NCBI GenBank assembly: GCA_900545915.1
Contig: URAV01000006.1
Span: 1 to 64,000 of the forward strand
Direction of reading: 5' to 3'
DNA from: an uncultured Porphyromonadaceae bacterium
Lineage (GTDB): Bacteria > Bacteroidota > Bacteroidia > Bacteroidales > Coprobacteraceae
DNA length: 64,000 nt
Below are positions 27,051-36,510 of the stretch, one piece after another. The translations under genes were made by a program, and so were the position numbers. The notes beneath the pieces were generated by a model. That model was not told the origin of the DNA. It saw only the letters and a program-made list of their open reading frames with translations, and searched no databases. Numbering within the stretch: position 1 is the first letter of the stretch; each line of letters opens with the position of its first letter.

Positions 27051-28844
27051 ATGAAAAAATATATATCTTTATTTTTTTTGCTGATGTCACTAATTTTATC
27101 TGTATCTGCAAAGTCGGATAAAAAAGATTCACCTGTTAAAAAGTGGTATAAGCAGAGTTATTGTGTCGATGGTTATACAGAGGAAGAAGCTCGGCTTTTA
27201 CACGATTCCAGAGAAATAGACCCGATAGAAGGAATTTGGCAAAATTATAATGGAGAACGATGGTCGATTGAACGTTTTACAGATGAGAATATACCGGAAC
27301 GCTTTAAGTATCGTATGGTCAAAGTCAATACTTTTAAGTATTTGACGCCGGGAATGGTTGACGGATTCTTAGAGCTGACGGCGGATAAAGGAACTTTTAA
27401 TCTTGTAGTATGTCGCAGATACGGTAAAGTCAGATATATAAGTCATATAGCAACCTTGTTATATCGCAATCGTCTCGATATAAAAGGCTGGTTATGGGAT
27501 TTCAGGCTTATGAAGGTCTATCCTACGTCAGAATCGAAATCGGTGGAGGACTCCAATACCGGAACGGGAAGCGGTTTTGCGCTTTCTTCTGATGGGTATA
27601 TTGCTACTTGCAATCATGTGACGGAAGATGCCAAGTATATTCAGGTGACAGGGATTAACGGTGATTTTACTCGTTTTTATAATGCTAAAGTCATTCTATC
27701 CGATCCTATGACAGATCTTTCTGTTATAAAAATCGATGATCCCGAGTTTGAGACTTTAGGGGAGGTGAATTATGACTTGCGGACAGATGTCCCTGTTGAA
27801 GGAGAACCTTGTTATGCAATAGGATATCCTCGGTCGGATATTTTGGGTGATAACGTAAAGGTGACGAATGGTATAATAAGTGCTGTAAATGCGGGAAAAG
27901 CCGGACCTGTTTTTTGTCAGATATCTGTTCCGGTAACATTTGGAAACAGTGGAGGACCTCTGATCGATAGCAATGGCAATATTTTGGGTATAATTTCTGC
28001 CGGATATGGAGACAAAGCCGACTATATGGCGAATCTTGCCGTAAAAGCTTCTTATCTTAAATTATTGTTGGAGAGCGATCCTGTTCTAAACAAGTTGACT
28101 TTTAAACCTGTACTTGTAAAAAGGTCGTTGACGGAGATTATCAAGCAGGTGAAGAATAATGTATATTTAATAAAAGTCAGCAATAGTGAGTCTGAAATTT
28201 CTAAAAATAATATAGTTGCCGATAAATCGGAAAGTTCGATGCCTCGTCCGGAATTACAAGATAATGGCAATCGTATTTCTGTTCTGAATGAGGTGAAAAA
28301 GAAACACCGTTCGGGGAATTACGAAGATGCGGTAAATATCCTTTCCGAAGAATTGCAAAAAGACTCTCTTTGGACTGATGCCTATTATTTCCGAGCTTTA
28401 TGTTATTCTGCACTGGGACGGCAAAATGAGGCGATTCTTGACTATGATTCTGTTTTGAAATATCATAAAGAAAGAAGTGCAAACTATTCTTTGTCGGAAA
28501 TATACCAGAATAAATCTATTTGTCAGGCTTTTATCGGAGCATACAATAGTGCATTGGAAACCATAGATAAAGCAATTTCAGCAGATGGGTCTGATGCAAA
28601 GAGTTATGAAATTCGGGGCTGTATTTATTATTATTTAAAAGATTATAGGAAATGCATCGATGATCTTACTCGTACAATTGAAAAAGGAAACAGAATAACG
28701 ACGACTGTTTATTATTTCAGAGCCTTGGCGAAATTTGCTTTAAAAGACTTTACCGGGGCTCGGTCGGATATGGAGCAGGCTGCATCAATGGGTGATGAGG
28801 ATGCCGCACAGTGGTTAGAAAGATACCGTAAAAATTTATTTTAA
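27051..28844 (+). CDS. HtrA-like trypsin-fold protease with C-terminal TPR repeats
   Basis: 597 aa from the ATG at 27051 (the frame opens at a TTG, 27027). A signal peptide (YISLFFLLMSLILSVSAKS) implies a periplasmic or surface location. A domain of about 160 aa precedes an S1C-type protease domain. The catalytic triad reads His189 in IATCNHVTE, Asp222 in MTDLSVIKID and Ser300 in FGNSGGPLID. No PDZ domain follows; instead residues about 410-590 form tetratricopeptide repeats (DAYYFRALCYSALGRQNEAI and similar). A role in envelope protein quality control is likely by family; the TPRs presumably bind partners. Substrates are unknown. Confidence 0.85.
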   Translation: MKKYISLFFLLMSLILSVSAKSDKKDSPVKKWYKQSYCVDGYTEEEARLLHDSREIDPIEGIWQNYNGERWSIERFTDENIPERFKYRMVKVNTFKYLTPGMVDGFLELTADKGTFNLVVCRRYGKVRYISHIATLLYRNRLDIKGWLWDFRLMKVYPTSESKSVEDSNTGTGSGFALSSDGYIATCNHVTEDAKYIQVTGINGDFTRFYNAKVILSDPMTDLSVIKIDDPEFETLGEVNYDLRTDVPVEGEPCYAIGYPRSDILGDNVKVTNGIISAVNAGKAGPVFCQISVPVTFGNSGGPLIDSNGNILGIISAGYGDKADYMANLAVKASYLKLLLESDPVLNKLTFKPVLVKRSLTEIIKQVKNNVYLIKVSNSESEISKNNIVADKSESSMPRPELQDNGNRISVLNEVKKKHRSGNYEDAVNILSEELQKDSLWTDAYYFRALCYSALGRQNEAILDYDSVLKYHKERSANYSLSEIYQNKSICQAFIGAYNSALETIDKAISADGSDAKSYEIRGCIYYYLKDYRKCIDDLTRTIEKGNRITTTVYYFRALAKFALKDFTGARSDMEQAASMGDEDAAQWLERYRKNLF

Positions 28845-28853
28845 AATTTCTTT

Positions 28854-28873
28854 GGAAAACTTAGATAGACTCT
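28854..28873. repeat. Solo right end of intergenic repeat family (copy H)
   Basis: GGAAAACTTAGATAGACTCT resembles the family's right terminus GGAAAATTTAGACAGGCTCT with four differences. It begins 10 bases after the stop codon of the HtrA-like gene. No matching left end is visible. Confidence 0.5.
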
Positions 28874-28956
28874 TATCTCTGATTTTTTTCGTATTACTTG
28901 ATATATTAATTGTTTTTTGCGTGAATTTTAAGCACTTTTTAATGTGTCGGCTTTTT

Positions 28957-28981
28957 CTTTGCAGTAAAGTTTAATGCAAAG
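28957..28981 (+). promoter_or_regulatory. Dyad symmetry just upstream of the lyase start codon
   Basis: CTTTGCA (28957-28963) and TGCAAAG (28975-28981) face each other across 11 bases, 9 bases before the ATG at 28991. In DNA it could be an operator; in RNA it would be a hairpin near the translation start. Confidence 0.35.
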
Positions 28982-28990
28982 AAATATCTT

Positions 28991-30949
28991 ATGAAACACA
29001 CATCACTGAAAAGCCTTTTATTTCTTTTTGTTTTTGTCTTAGCAGTATTTCCTGTATTTGCGGATGGACGATCATATTATTGTTATTCTCCGGATGACAT
29101 CATTCAAATTCGAAAATCTGCACAGACTTCATGGGGGAGGGAGATTCTTGACCGAATTAAAATGGATATAGTCGAACGTCGTTCTCACGATCTTACAGTT
29201 CCTATTGTCGAAGGAGGACATATTCATCATTATTATTGTGATAAAGACGGTCAGCGGTTGACTTTTGATTGGGATAAGCCTCATGCACACTATTGCTCAG
29301 CTTGTAAAACGACTTATACCCATGTGGACCGTTTCGATTGGGCTTGGATTTATATGGTGCACCGTAAAAATCAAGAATATTTGCAAGCTTGTATGTATGC
29401 TTATATGGCTACGGGAGATTTGTTGTATGTCGATTATATCAAAAATCTCTTGCTTGATTATGCGTCGAAATATGCAGCGTATAAAGAATATAATGCTGCC
29501 CGTGTTATTAGTGATAAGCATAGCGGTAAGGCTTTTGCACAAAGTTTGGATGAGGCAACATGGGCTACTTATGCACTTCCGTCTTACACGGTTATAAAAA
29601 AATATCTGACACAAGAAGAGATCGATAAGATAGAAAGCGGACTTTTGCGTCCTTGTGCTGAATTATTGCTTAATCGCCCTGCTGGGGCGAACTGGCAGAT
29701 GTGGCACAATAGCGGGCTTGCAGTTTTGGGAGTTGCACTGGAAAACGACTCTATTATCGACATTGCCATGAATGATCCGGTAAGAGGATATTATGCTTTG
29801 ATGAAAAAGCACCTGAAACCTGACGGATGGATAGATGAAGGTTCTCCTAATTATCATTATTTCCCGTTACAGGCTTTAATTCATACGGCAGATGTTATGC
29901 GTTGTCGAGGAATAAATTTGTATAATGAGGATATGAGGAAGATGTTTGTTGCTCCGATTAAGGGAACTTATCCCGATTTAAGTTACCCTGCTCATAGTGA
30001 CGGTTGGTATGGAGCGAGTGTTTTGAGTGAGTTGCCTATTCATGAATTGGCTTTTGCACGTTTAAAAGACCCTGTTATTGAGACTGTTTTGGAGCATGCT
30101 TACGGAATGACAGACCGAACGGCGTATGAATCGTTGCTTACGGGAGAGGATATAAAGCCTGTTAAGAAACCGATGATACAACCGAGTTATTGTTACCCGC
30201 AATCCGGATTTCTTTGTTTGCGAAGCGGAGCTGTTTCTTCGGTATTAAAATTCGGTGGTCAAGGAATAGGGCACGGGCATCCCGATAAATTATCTATAAC
30301 GATACATAATGGAGAAAAAGAATTGATTTCTGATTTCGGTACGTGTGCTTATGGTCTTAAATTATATTTGGATTGGTATCGGAATTCGTTGCCTCATAAT
30401 ATGGTAACAGTAGATTATAAAGATCAGGATCGCAAGGCTTTAGGAAAATTAATCAGTTATGAAGCTACTCCAAACGGAGGTCGGGCGGAAGCTGAGTGTA
30501 CGACAGCTTATTCAGGAGTGAGAATGTTGCGGAAGATGAATCTGGAGGAAAATATCTTGGACGATACATTCGAGTGTATGTCAGATTCTGTTCATGTGTA
30601 TGAATATGTTCTTTTATTCAATGAAAAGCCCGTATTTAAAGCCGGAAAAGGAGAGACTGTCATATTGAATGAGTCGAAAGTACATTCGCAGATTAAAAAT
30701 GTAAGGAAATATAAACTCGGTAAAAAAATTTTATTTAAAACTCCTTCAGGAAATCTGATCTTGAAATTATCAGAAGCTCCAGTAAAAGAGCTGTTGGTCG
30801 GGGAAGCTCCCGGAATACCTGCATTGAAACTTGCAGAAGAAGGAACAGGAGCTCAGCTATGTTATCCTGTGATTGTTCGTTTGCAAGGATCGAAGAATAT
30901 GCAGATAAATGCGAGATGGACGATATTTAATGCAAATACTAATAAATAA
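28991..30949 (+). CDS. Heparinase II/III-family polysaccharide lyase-like protein
   Basis: 652 aa with a signal peptide (LLFLFVFVLAVFPVFA). Residues 75-110 have a Cys/His cluster (HIHHYYC, HAHYCSAC) of the metal-site type seen in this superfamily. An (alpha/alpha) toroid follows, with GANWQMWHNSG (Asn234, His239) and EGSPNYHYF (Tyr288, His289) as candidate catalytic residues. The C-terminal beta-sandwich starts with the hallmark GIGHGHPDKLSITIHNGE (about 425-442). It should cleave an acidic, uronate-containing polysaccharide by beta-elimination; which one cannot be told. The next gene starts 8 bases after it, so the two are surely co-transcribed. Confidence 0.85.
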   Translation: MKHTSLKSLLFLFVFVLAVFPVFADGRSYYCYSPDDIIQIRKSAQTSWGREILDRIKMDIVERRSHDLTVPIVEGGHIHHYYCDKDGQRLTFDWDKPHAHYCSACKTTYTHVDRFDWAWIYMVHRKNQEYLQACMYAYMATGDLLYVDYIKNLLLDYASKYAAYKEYNAARVISDKHSGKAFAQSLDEATWATYALPSYTVIKKYLTQEEIDKIESGLLRPCAELLLNRPAGANWQMWHNSGLAVLGVALENDSIIDIAMNDPVRGYYALMKKHLKPDGWIDEGSPNYHYFPLQALIHTADVMRCRGINLYNEDMRKMFVAPIKGTYPDLSYPAHSDGWYGASVLSELPIHELAFARLKDPVIETVLEHAYGMTDRTAYESLLTGEDIKPVKKPMIQPSYCYPQSGFLCLRSGAVSSVLKFGGQGIGHGHPDKLSITIHNGEKELISDFGTCAYGLKLYLDWYRNSLPHNMVTVDYKDQDRKALGKLISYEATPNGGRAEAECTTAYSGVRMLRKMNLEENILDDTFECMSDSVHVYEYVLLFNEKPVFKAGKGETVILNESKVHSQIKNVRKYKLGKKILFKTPSGNLILKLSEAPVKELLVGEAPGIPALKLAEEGTGAQLCYPVIVRLQGSKNMQINARWTIFNANTNK

Positions 30950-30957
30950 CACACACA

Positions 30958-32724
30958 ATGAAAAAATGTAAATTTATTTATCTGGCAATGTTGGGAGCTC
31001 TTGTTATTTCTGTGGCTCAAGCATTGCCGTATGACCGGAAGTATTGGAATCAGAAATTGCAGATCGAGCCGTTTCGTCTGCCTTTGCCTCCGGTCGGTTA
31101 TCAGGTAGAGTATATCGATTTGAATGGAGATGGAAAGCCTGATGCGATTAAATCTGTTACGGTAAACGATACTCCTATTCTTTGGTTGGATGACGACGGT
31201 AATATGAAAGAAGGAGATATCGAGGGAGATATGATCAATGATTGTTTATTGATTGACCGTAATAAAGATGGAATTTATGGAGGACAGGGAGATCTGATTA
31301 TCGATTGGGTCGATACGGATGATGACGGTAAAGCAGATATGCAGATTGTAATCGAATATCCGAAAAAAAATACCGGAGAAGTCTGGCCGAACGGGCATTA
31401 TATGATTATGCGTGATTTGGATAAAGATAATATTTTCAATTATATTAATTGGAATGATTTTAGTTTGCGATGTTGGGATAAAAACGGAGTTTGCGATTTT
31501 TATGAAGATTATAGCGGCCAGACGATGTTCATGAAAATTCATACATCTACTTATGATATTAGAGATTTACGTTTGAATTGGGAAAATCCGTTTTTGTTTT
31601 ATGATGAAGATGGCGATGGTCTGACCGAAATGGCTATACGGTTTGTCGATTCTCCTAAAATAAAAGATAGAAGCAAACCTTCGAATAGTTATGTAAACCG
31701 TCAGTTGGAAGGTCGTATCGATTGGGTTTCTATGGCTGTCGATTTAGATAACGACAATGGTCCTGGTAACGAATTTGATTTTGATTTTACAATAGGTTTT
31801 CAAGGTAAAGGTTTCGATTACACCGATCAAGTACATAAAGTTAATAATTTGCGAGGTATGCCTGAGGCGGATAAATTTTTCATGGATCCTCGTTACCGTC
31901 AATTGACAGAATTTTTATATCCCGATCATAAAAGTGCTAAAGAGATGATCTTTAAAAGAGGAGAGTGGTCGAGAGTCAATTTTGTATATGATGAAGACGA
32001 CGATTGTGGACGTTGGGAACGAGTAGAATTTTATGATCCGTTAGATCCGTTCAAGATCGGTTGGAAAAATGGCGGTATTGATAATAATAAACAATCTGAT
32101 GCTGCCGGAGATCGGGGAGAATGGGATATGGATAATTCGGGAAAAGGTAAATTATATATCGGAAAGTTCGACGGACGTTTACATTTGTATGGTGCTGAAT
32201 GGGGTTGCTGGCGCATAGACCAGAATGCAAATTATTATCAAGGCTGGGATCGTATGTGGATGGGTATGGATAGGCAGCCCGGAAGATTCGGTACTGTAAA
32301 ATATACCGATAAAGATGACAACGGCTTTTTCGATTATATCGAATATGATCTTGACGGAGATAAAAAGTTCGAAATGACGATAGATTTCAAGGCACTGGGG
32401 CTGGATGATCGCTGTGAGTTGATCGATATTTCTACATTCAAATACAAGGATTACACTTCTATGATGAAGAAAATGTCTAAGTCGATGTGGAAAAATGCAA
32501 TGACTGCCGTTCAAGTTGCGCATAAATATAACGTACAGACATTGTGGTATGCTAAATTGATGCAGGCCTTTTCTGTTCGTCAACAATACAATAACGGTTA
32601 TTGGTTGCAGTTCTATATCTATAAGGATCTTGAACACGCTTTTATGCAGAGAGGAGATCAGGAAAAATTAAAACAGTTGACCGTTGCATATTATTCGGGG
32701 AATTGGAAGTCTATGCTGAAGTGA
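30958..32724 (+). CDS. Secreted protein with many acidic calcium-binding loops, unknown function
   Basis: 588 aa with a signal peptide ending at about residue 22. About eleven aspartate-rich loops are spread along residues 54-472, for example DLNGDGKPD (54-62), DTDDDGKAD (119-127), DEDGDGLTE (216-224), DKDDNGFFD (451-459) and DLDGDKKFE (464-472). They resemble the calcium loops of FG-GAP/VCBS, thrombospondin type 3 or dockerin repeats. Between them are Trp- and Tyr-rich strands. The last 100 residues are helical, without loops. No catalytic family is recognised. Its tight coupling to the lyase suggests a partner in binding or processing the same polysaccharide. A terminator follows. Confidence 0.75.
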   Translation: MKKCKFIYLAMLGALVISVAQALPYDRKYWNQKLQIEPFRLPLPPVGYQVEYIDLNGDGKPDAIKSVTVNDTPILWLDDDGNMKEGDIEGDMINDCLLIDRNKDGIYGGQGDLIIDWVDTDDDGKADMQIVIEYPKKNTGEVWPNGHYMIMRDLDKDNIFNYINWNDFSLRCWDKNGVCDFYEDYSGQTMFMKIHTSTYDIRDLRLNWENPFLFYDEDGDGLTEMAIRFVDSPKIKDRSKPSNSYVNRQLEGRIDWVSMAVDLDNDNGPGNEFDFDFTIGFQGKGFDYTDQVHKVNNLRGMPEADKFFMDPRYRQLTEFLYPDHKSAKEMIFKRGEWSRVNFVYDEDDDCGRWERVEFYDPLDPFKIGWKNGGIDNNKQSDAAGDRGEWDMDNSGKGKLYIGKFDGRLHLYGAEWGCWRIDQNANYYQGWDRMWMGMDRQPGRFGTVKYTDKDDNGFFDYIEYDLDGDKKFEMTIDFKALGLDDRCELIDISTFKYKDYTSMMKKMSKSMWKNAMTAVQVAHKYNVQTLWYAKLMQAFSVRQQYNNGYWLQFYIYKDLEHAFMQRGDQEKLKQLTVAYYSGNWKSMLK

Positions 32725-32752
32725 TATAACGGCATCGATCGTAATCGATAAA

Positions 32753-32800
32753 AATGTCCGTTGACAGAGGGTCAAAATCTTTGTCAGCGGATATTTTTTT
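32753..32800 (+). terminator. Terminator after the calcium-loop protein gene
   Basis: AATGTCCGTTGACA (32753-32766) pairs with TGTCAGCGGATATT (32782-32795) using two G-U pairs, followed by a T-run. It separates the lyase unit from the GH genes downstream. Confidence 0.8.
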
Positions 32801-32939
32801 GAGAAAAATGAAATTAAAAGGTCAATTGTACACTTTTTAAGAATTTATTTATCGGCTTATTAAGTGAAAATTAATATTGAGATTTTTACTTTGTTTCCGT
32901 AATCGACAGAGAATAAAGAAGTATTTAAAGAATATACGC

Positions 32940-34169
32940 ATGAAGAACAAGAATCGTTTATTTTTCGTGATTATAATGATCTTTTCGTTTATCACGATTT
33001 CTGCGAAAAATACAAAATACAATTCATATAAGGGACTGATAATGGCCGGTTATCAGGGATGGTTCAATGCTCCCGATGACGGAGCGGGACGAGGTTGGTA
33101 TCATTATTCAGGACCTAAAGGTCGTTTCGAGCCGGGATGTTGCACTATCGACATGTGGCCTGATGTGCGGGAATATGAAAAAGTTTATGAGACGAAATTC
33201 GTTTTTGATGACGGTACTCCGGCTTACACGTTTAGTTCGCATGATCCTTCTACGGTAGATACTCATTTCCGTTGGATGAAGGAGTATGGTTTGGATGGTG
33301 TGTTCATGCAGCGATTTGTCAATGAAGTAAAAGGAAAGAGCGGAAAGATGCATTTTAATAAAGTGCTTGATTCTGCTGTTTCTTCTGCCAAAAAATATGA
33401 TCGGGCTGTTTGCATCATGTATGATTTGAGCGGAATGAAAAAGACCGATGTCGATTTTATACTTTCGGATTTGGATGAGCTGAATAATACTTATGAGTTT
33501 AAGAAAAGAAAAAAAGTGCCGACCTATCTTTTCCATAATAAAAAACCGTTGGTAGCTATTTGGGGAGTGGGATTCCCCGGCCGTTCTTATGATGTGGAGG
33601 ATGCTGCAAAATTGGTGAAAGAAATCCGGAAGCGGGGATATAGCGTTATGCTGGGGACTCCGGCAAGGTGGCTTCCCAAAGAAGGAAAAACTCCTTCTGC
33701 AAGTCAAACCGAATTATTGGATTTGATTAAAGAATGCGATATCGTAATGCCTTGGTTTGTGGGATGGTATAATGATAAAGTATATACGAATATGCAGCCG
33801 ATTATAGCAGAGCATTTAACTTGGTGTAATAAAAATAGAGTCGATTATGCTCCGTTAGCTTTTCCCGGCTTTTCTTGGAAAAATATGTATGGCCCTAATA
33901 CTACTCAAATACCGAGAAATAAAGGCGATTTTTTCTGGGCCCAGTTATCCGGAGCTATTTCTATGGGTGCAGAGATGCTGTATATAGCCATGTTTGATGA
34001 AATAGACGAGGGTACGGCGATATTTAAATGTGCTACCCGTGTCCCGGAATCGTTTGTACCGATAGACGAGGAATTGCAAAGCGATCATTACTTGTGGTTG
34101 GTGGGTGAAGCCGGGAGGATGTTGAGAAAAGAGATACCGTTGAGTATATCCCAACCTGTTAGAAAATAG
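32940..34169 (+). CDS. GH99/GH71-like glycosidase (endo-acting family type)
   Basis: 409 aa with a signal peptide (LFFVIIMIFSFITISAKN). The body matches a TIM-barrel group related to GH99 endo-mannosidases and GH71 endo-glucanases, often labelled xylosidase/arabinosidase in Bacteroides: AGYQGWFNAPDDG at the first strand, GLDGVFMQRFVNE, MYDLSG, MPWFVGWYND, and MFDEIDEGTA near the C-terminus with acidic residues suited to catalysis. The substrate is unproven; the adjacent GH92 hints at a mannose-containing glycan. The ATG at 32940 is chosen because it starts the signal peptide; the frame itself opens at a TTG (32877). Confidence 0.78.
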   Translation: MKNKNRLFFVIIMIFSFITISAKNTKYNSYKGLIMAGYQGWFNAPDDGAGRGWYHYSGPKGRFEPGCCTIDMWPDVREYEKVYETKFVFDDGTPAYTFSSHDPSTVDTHFRWMKEYGLDGVFMQRFVNEVKGKSGKMHFNKVLDSAVSSAKKYDRAVCIMYDLSGMKKTDVDFILSDLDELNNTYEFKKRKKVPTYLFHNKKPLVAIWGVGFPGRSYDVEDAAKLVKEIRKRGYSVMLGTPARWLPKEGKTPSASQTELLDLIKECDIVMPWFVGWYNDKVYTNMQPIIAEHLTWCNKNRVDYAPLAFPGFSWKNMYGPNTTQIPRNKGDFFWAQLSGAISMGAEMLYIAMFDEIDEGTAIFKCATRVPESFVPIDEELQSDHYLWLVGEAGRMLRKEIPLSISQPVRK

Positions 34170-34193
34170 TCGCAGAATTAATCAAGGATAGTT

Positions 34194-36500
34194 ATGAAGA
34201 ATATAAAATTGATAGGGTGTCGTTTGGCAACGAGTTTTATTGTTTTTTCGGGATTATTTTTTTCTTGTTCGCAAACTCATATTGCCAAAGAGTATGTAGA
34301 TTATGTTAATGTATTTATCGGGACAGGTGGGCATGGACACACCTATCCCGGTGCTACATTGCCTCACGGTATGGTACAGTTGAGCCCTGATACACGATTG
34401 TTCGGGTGGGACGGGTGTTCAGGATATTATTATGCCGATAGTTCTATAATCGGGTTCAGTCATACGCATTTGAGCGGGACGGGAATCGGAGATTACGGAG
34501 ACATACTGATGATGCCTACTTCCGGAGAAAATAAATTTATGGTATCGGGAAATGCAGAAGATCCTGATTCCGGCTATCGCTCTCGTTTTTCTCATAAAGA
34601 AGAAGAGGCTGTTCCGGGATATTACAAAGTCAGGTTGTCCGATTATGATATTACCGCTGAGTTGACTGCTGCTTTGAGAACCGGTTTTCATCGTTATACA
34701 TATCCAGAGGGTAAAGCTGCCAATCTGATTATCGATATGGAGCCTACGATTCACGGTCATCAACATCCGGTTACAGAAATACGAGTTGTGAATGATTCTA
34801 CCATTTCGGGAATGAAATATACGACAGGATGGGCAAAAAATCATTATGTCTATTTTTATGCAGAGTTTTCGCGACCGTTTTCCTACACATTGTATTCGGG
34901 AGATACGGTAGTTGAAGGAGATCTTATAAAAGCCGAGACGGCAAAAGCCTTGTTGACTTTTATTCCGGAGGGGGCAAAAAGGGAGGTTCTGGTTAAAGTC
35001 GGTATTTCTTCTGTCGATTGTGAAGGTGCGAAGAAAAATATGAAGGCCGACATTCCGGGATGGGATTTTGATAAAATCGTAGCGGATGCCCGTAAAATAT
35101 GGAATAATGAGCTTTCGGTTATAGATGTCAAGACAGATGATGCTAAACAAAGGGAAATTTTCTATACAGCTTTATATCATACGGCCATATCGCCTTGTAT
35201 CGCTTCTGATGTTGACGGACGCTATCGAACTATGGAACATACGATCGTACAAGACACTTCTTATACGAATTATACCCTTTTTTCTTTGTGGGATACTTTC
35301 CGTGCATTGCATCCGTTATATACAGTGATTTGTCCCGATATTAATCAGGCATTTATCCGAACTTTCTTGAAAAAATACGATGAGAGCGGCGTACTTCCCA
35401 AATGGGAACTGGCTTCGAACGAAACTGGTACGATGATCGGTTATCATGCCGTATCGGTAATTGCCGATGCTTTTTTCAAGAATCAACGTAATTTTGACGT
35501 AAATAAAGCTTTGGCGGCATGTGTTCGTTCATCAACTTATGATACGACGGGCATTACGTCTATGATGCCGGCTTCTATTGTTGCCCGTATTATGCCTTTG
35601 GAGTTAAAGTATAAAAATGAATTAGGTTATGTGCCGGCCGATCGTTGTGGAAGATCTGTTTCGCAAGGTATAGAGTTTGCATATAATGACTGGTTGATAG
35701 CTCAGATGGCAAAATCTTTGGATCGGAAAGATATAGCTGATATTTATACGAAGAGAGGTGAATATTGGAAAAATTATGTCGATCCTGAGACCCGTTTGAT
35801 GAGAGGTCGCAATATGAACGGTTCATGGGTAATGCCCTTTGATCCGAGAGCCGCTTTTAAGGGTTCTTGCTATGTAGAGGGGAATGCGTGGCAGTGGAGT
35901 TGGTTTATTCCTCAGGATGTTCCGGGATTGATTGAAGAAATGGGAGGGAAAAGTGCTTTTATTGCTAAGCTGGATAGTATGTTTTCAATGCCTTCGGAAT
36001 TGACCGGAGATGCTGGAGCAGCTCTCGATGTTACCGGAATGATAGGACAATATGCACATGGAAATGAGCCCAGTCATCATATACCGTATCTTTACAACTA
36101 TGTAGATGAGGCATGGAAAACTCAGGCTTTGGTCGATTCTATTCTTTGTACTTTATATCACGATGATCCGGATGGAATTTCAGGAAATGAAGATTGTGGT
36201 CAAATGTCGGCCTGGTATGTCCTTAATTCTATGGGATTTTATTCTTTCTGTCCGGGTATTCCGGTTTATGAGATTGGTCGTCCGTTGTTTGATGAAGTTA
36301 CGGTGCGATTGTCCGGAGATAAAACATTCGTAGTAAAAGCATTAAATAACAGTAAAGAAAATAAGTACATTCAGTCGGTAAAATGGAATGGTTTACCTTT
36401 ATCCGAACCTCGTTTTTCTCATCAAATGCTTGCCAGCGGAGGAGTATTGGAGTTTGAAATGGGGAAAGAACCTAATAAGGAATTATTTAAAACGTATTAA
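34194..36500 (+). CDS. GH92 alpha-mannosidase, lipoprotein
   Basis: 768 aa. The N-terminus ends in a lipobox (GLFFSCSQ, Cys25), so the enzyme should be membrane-anchored, possibly at the surface. GH92 hallmarks are present: VNVFIGTGGHGHTYPGATLP, MVQLSPDTRLFGWDGCSGY, GFSHTHLSGTG, EGNAWQWSW, and the catalytic-base region GNEDCGQMSAWY. GH92 enzymes are calcium-dependent exo-mannosidases that cut alpha-1,2, 1,3, 1,4 or 1,6 linkages of N-glycans and mannans. It lies 24 bases behind the GH99-like gene and 10 bases ahead of the GH2 gene, forming one operon. Confidence 0.93.
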   Translation: MKNIKLIGCRLATSFIVFSGLFFSCSQTHIAKEYVDYVNVFIGTGGHGHTYPGATLPHGMVQLSPDTRLFGWDGCSGYYYADSSIIGFSHTHLSGTGIGDYGDILMMPTSGENKFMVSGNAEDPDSGYRSRFSHKEEEAVPGYYKVRLSDYDITAELTAALRTGFHRYTYPEGKAANLIIDMEPTIHGHQHPVTEIRVVNDSTISGMKYTTGWAKNHYVYFYAEFSRPFSYTLYSGDTVVEGDLIKAETAKALLTFIPEGAKREVLVKVGISSVDCEGAKKNMKADIPGWDFDKIVADARKIWNNELSVIDVKTDDAKQREIFYTALYHTAISPCIASDVDGRYRTMEHTIVQDTSYTNYTLFSLWDTFRALHPLYTVICPDINQAFIRTFLKKYDESGVLPKWELASNETGTMIGYHAVSVIADAFFKNQRNFDVNKALAACVRSSTYDTTGITSMMPASIVARIMPLELKYKNELGYVPADRCGRSVSQGIEFAYNDWLIAQMAKSLDRKDIADIYTKRGEYWKNYVDPETRLMRGRNMNGSWVMPFDPRAAFKGSCYVEGNAWQWSWFIPQDVPGLIEEMGGKSAFIAKLDSMFSMPSELTGDAGAALDVTGMIGQYAHGNEPSHHIPYLYNYVDEAWKTQALVDSILCTLYHDDPDGISGNEDCGQMSAWYVLNSMGFYSFCPGIPVYEIGRPLFDEVTVRLSGDKTFVVKALNNSKENKYIQSVKWNGLPLSEPRFSHQMLASGGVLEFEMGKEPNKELFKTY

Positions 36501-36510
36501 TTTGATTTAC

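Noticed and set aside
36388..36510. N-terminal extension of the GH2 enzyme overlapping the GH92 gene
   Set aside because: The extension is a different frame of the GH92 3' end; the ATG at 36511 starts a good signal peptide 10 bases after the GH92 stop.
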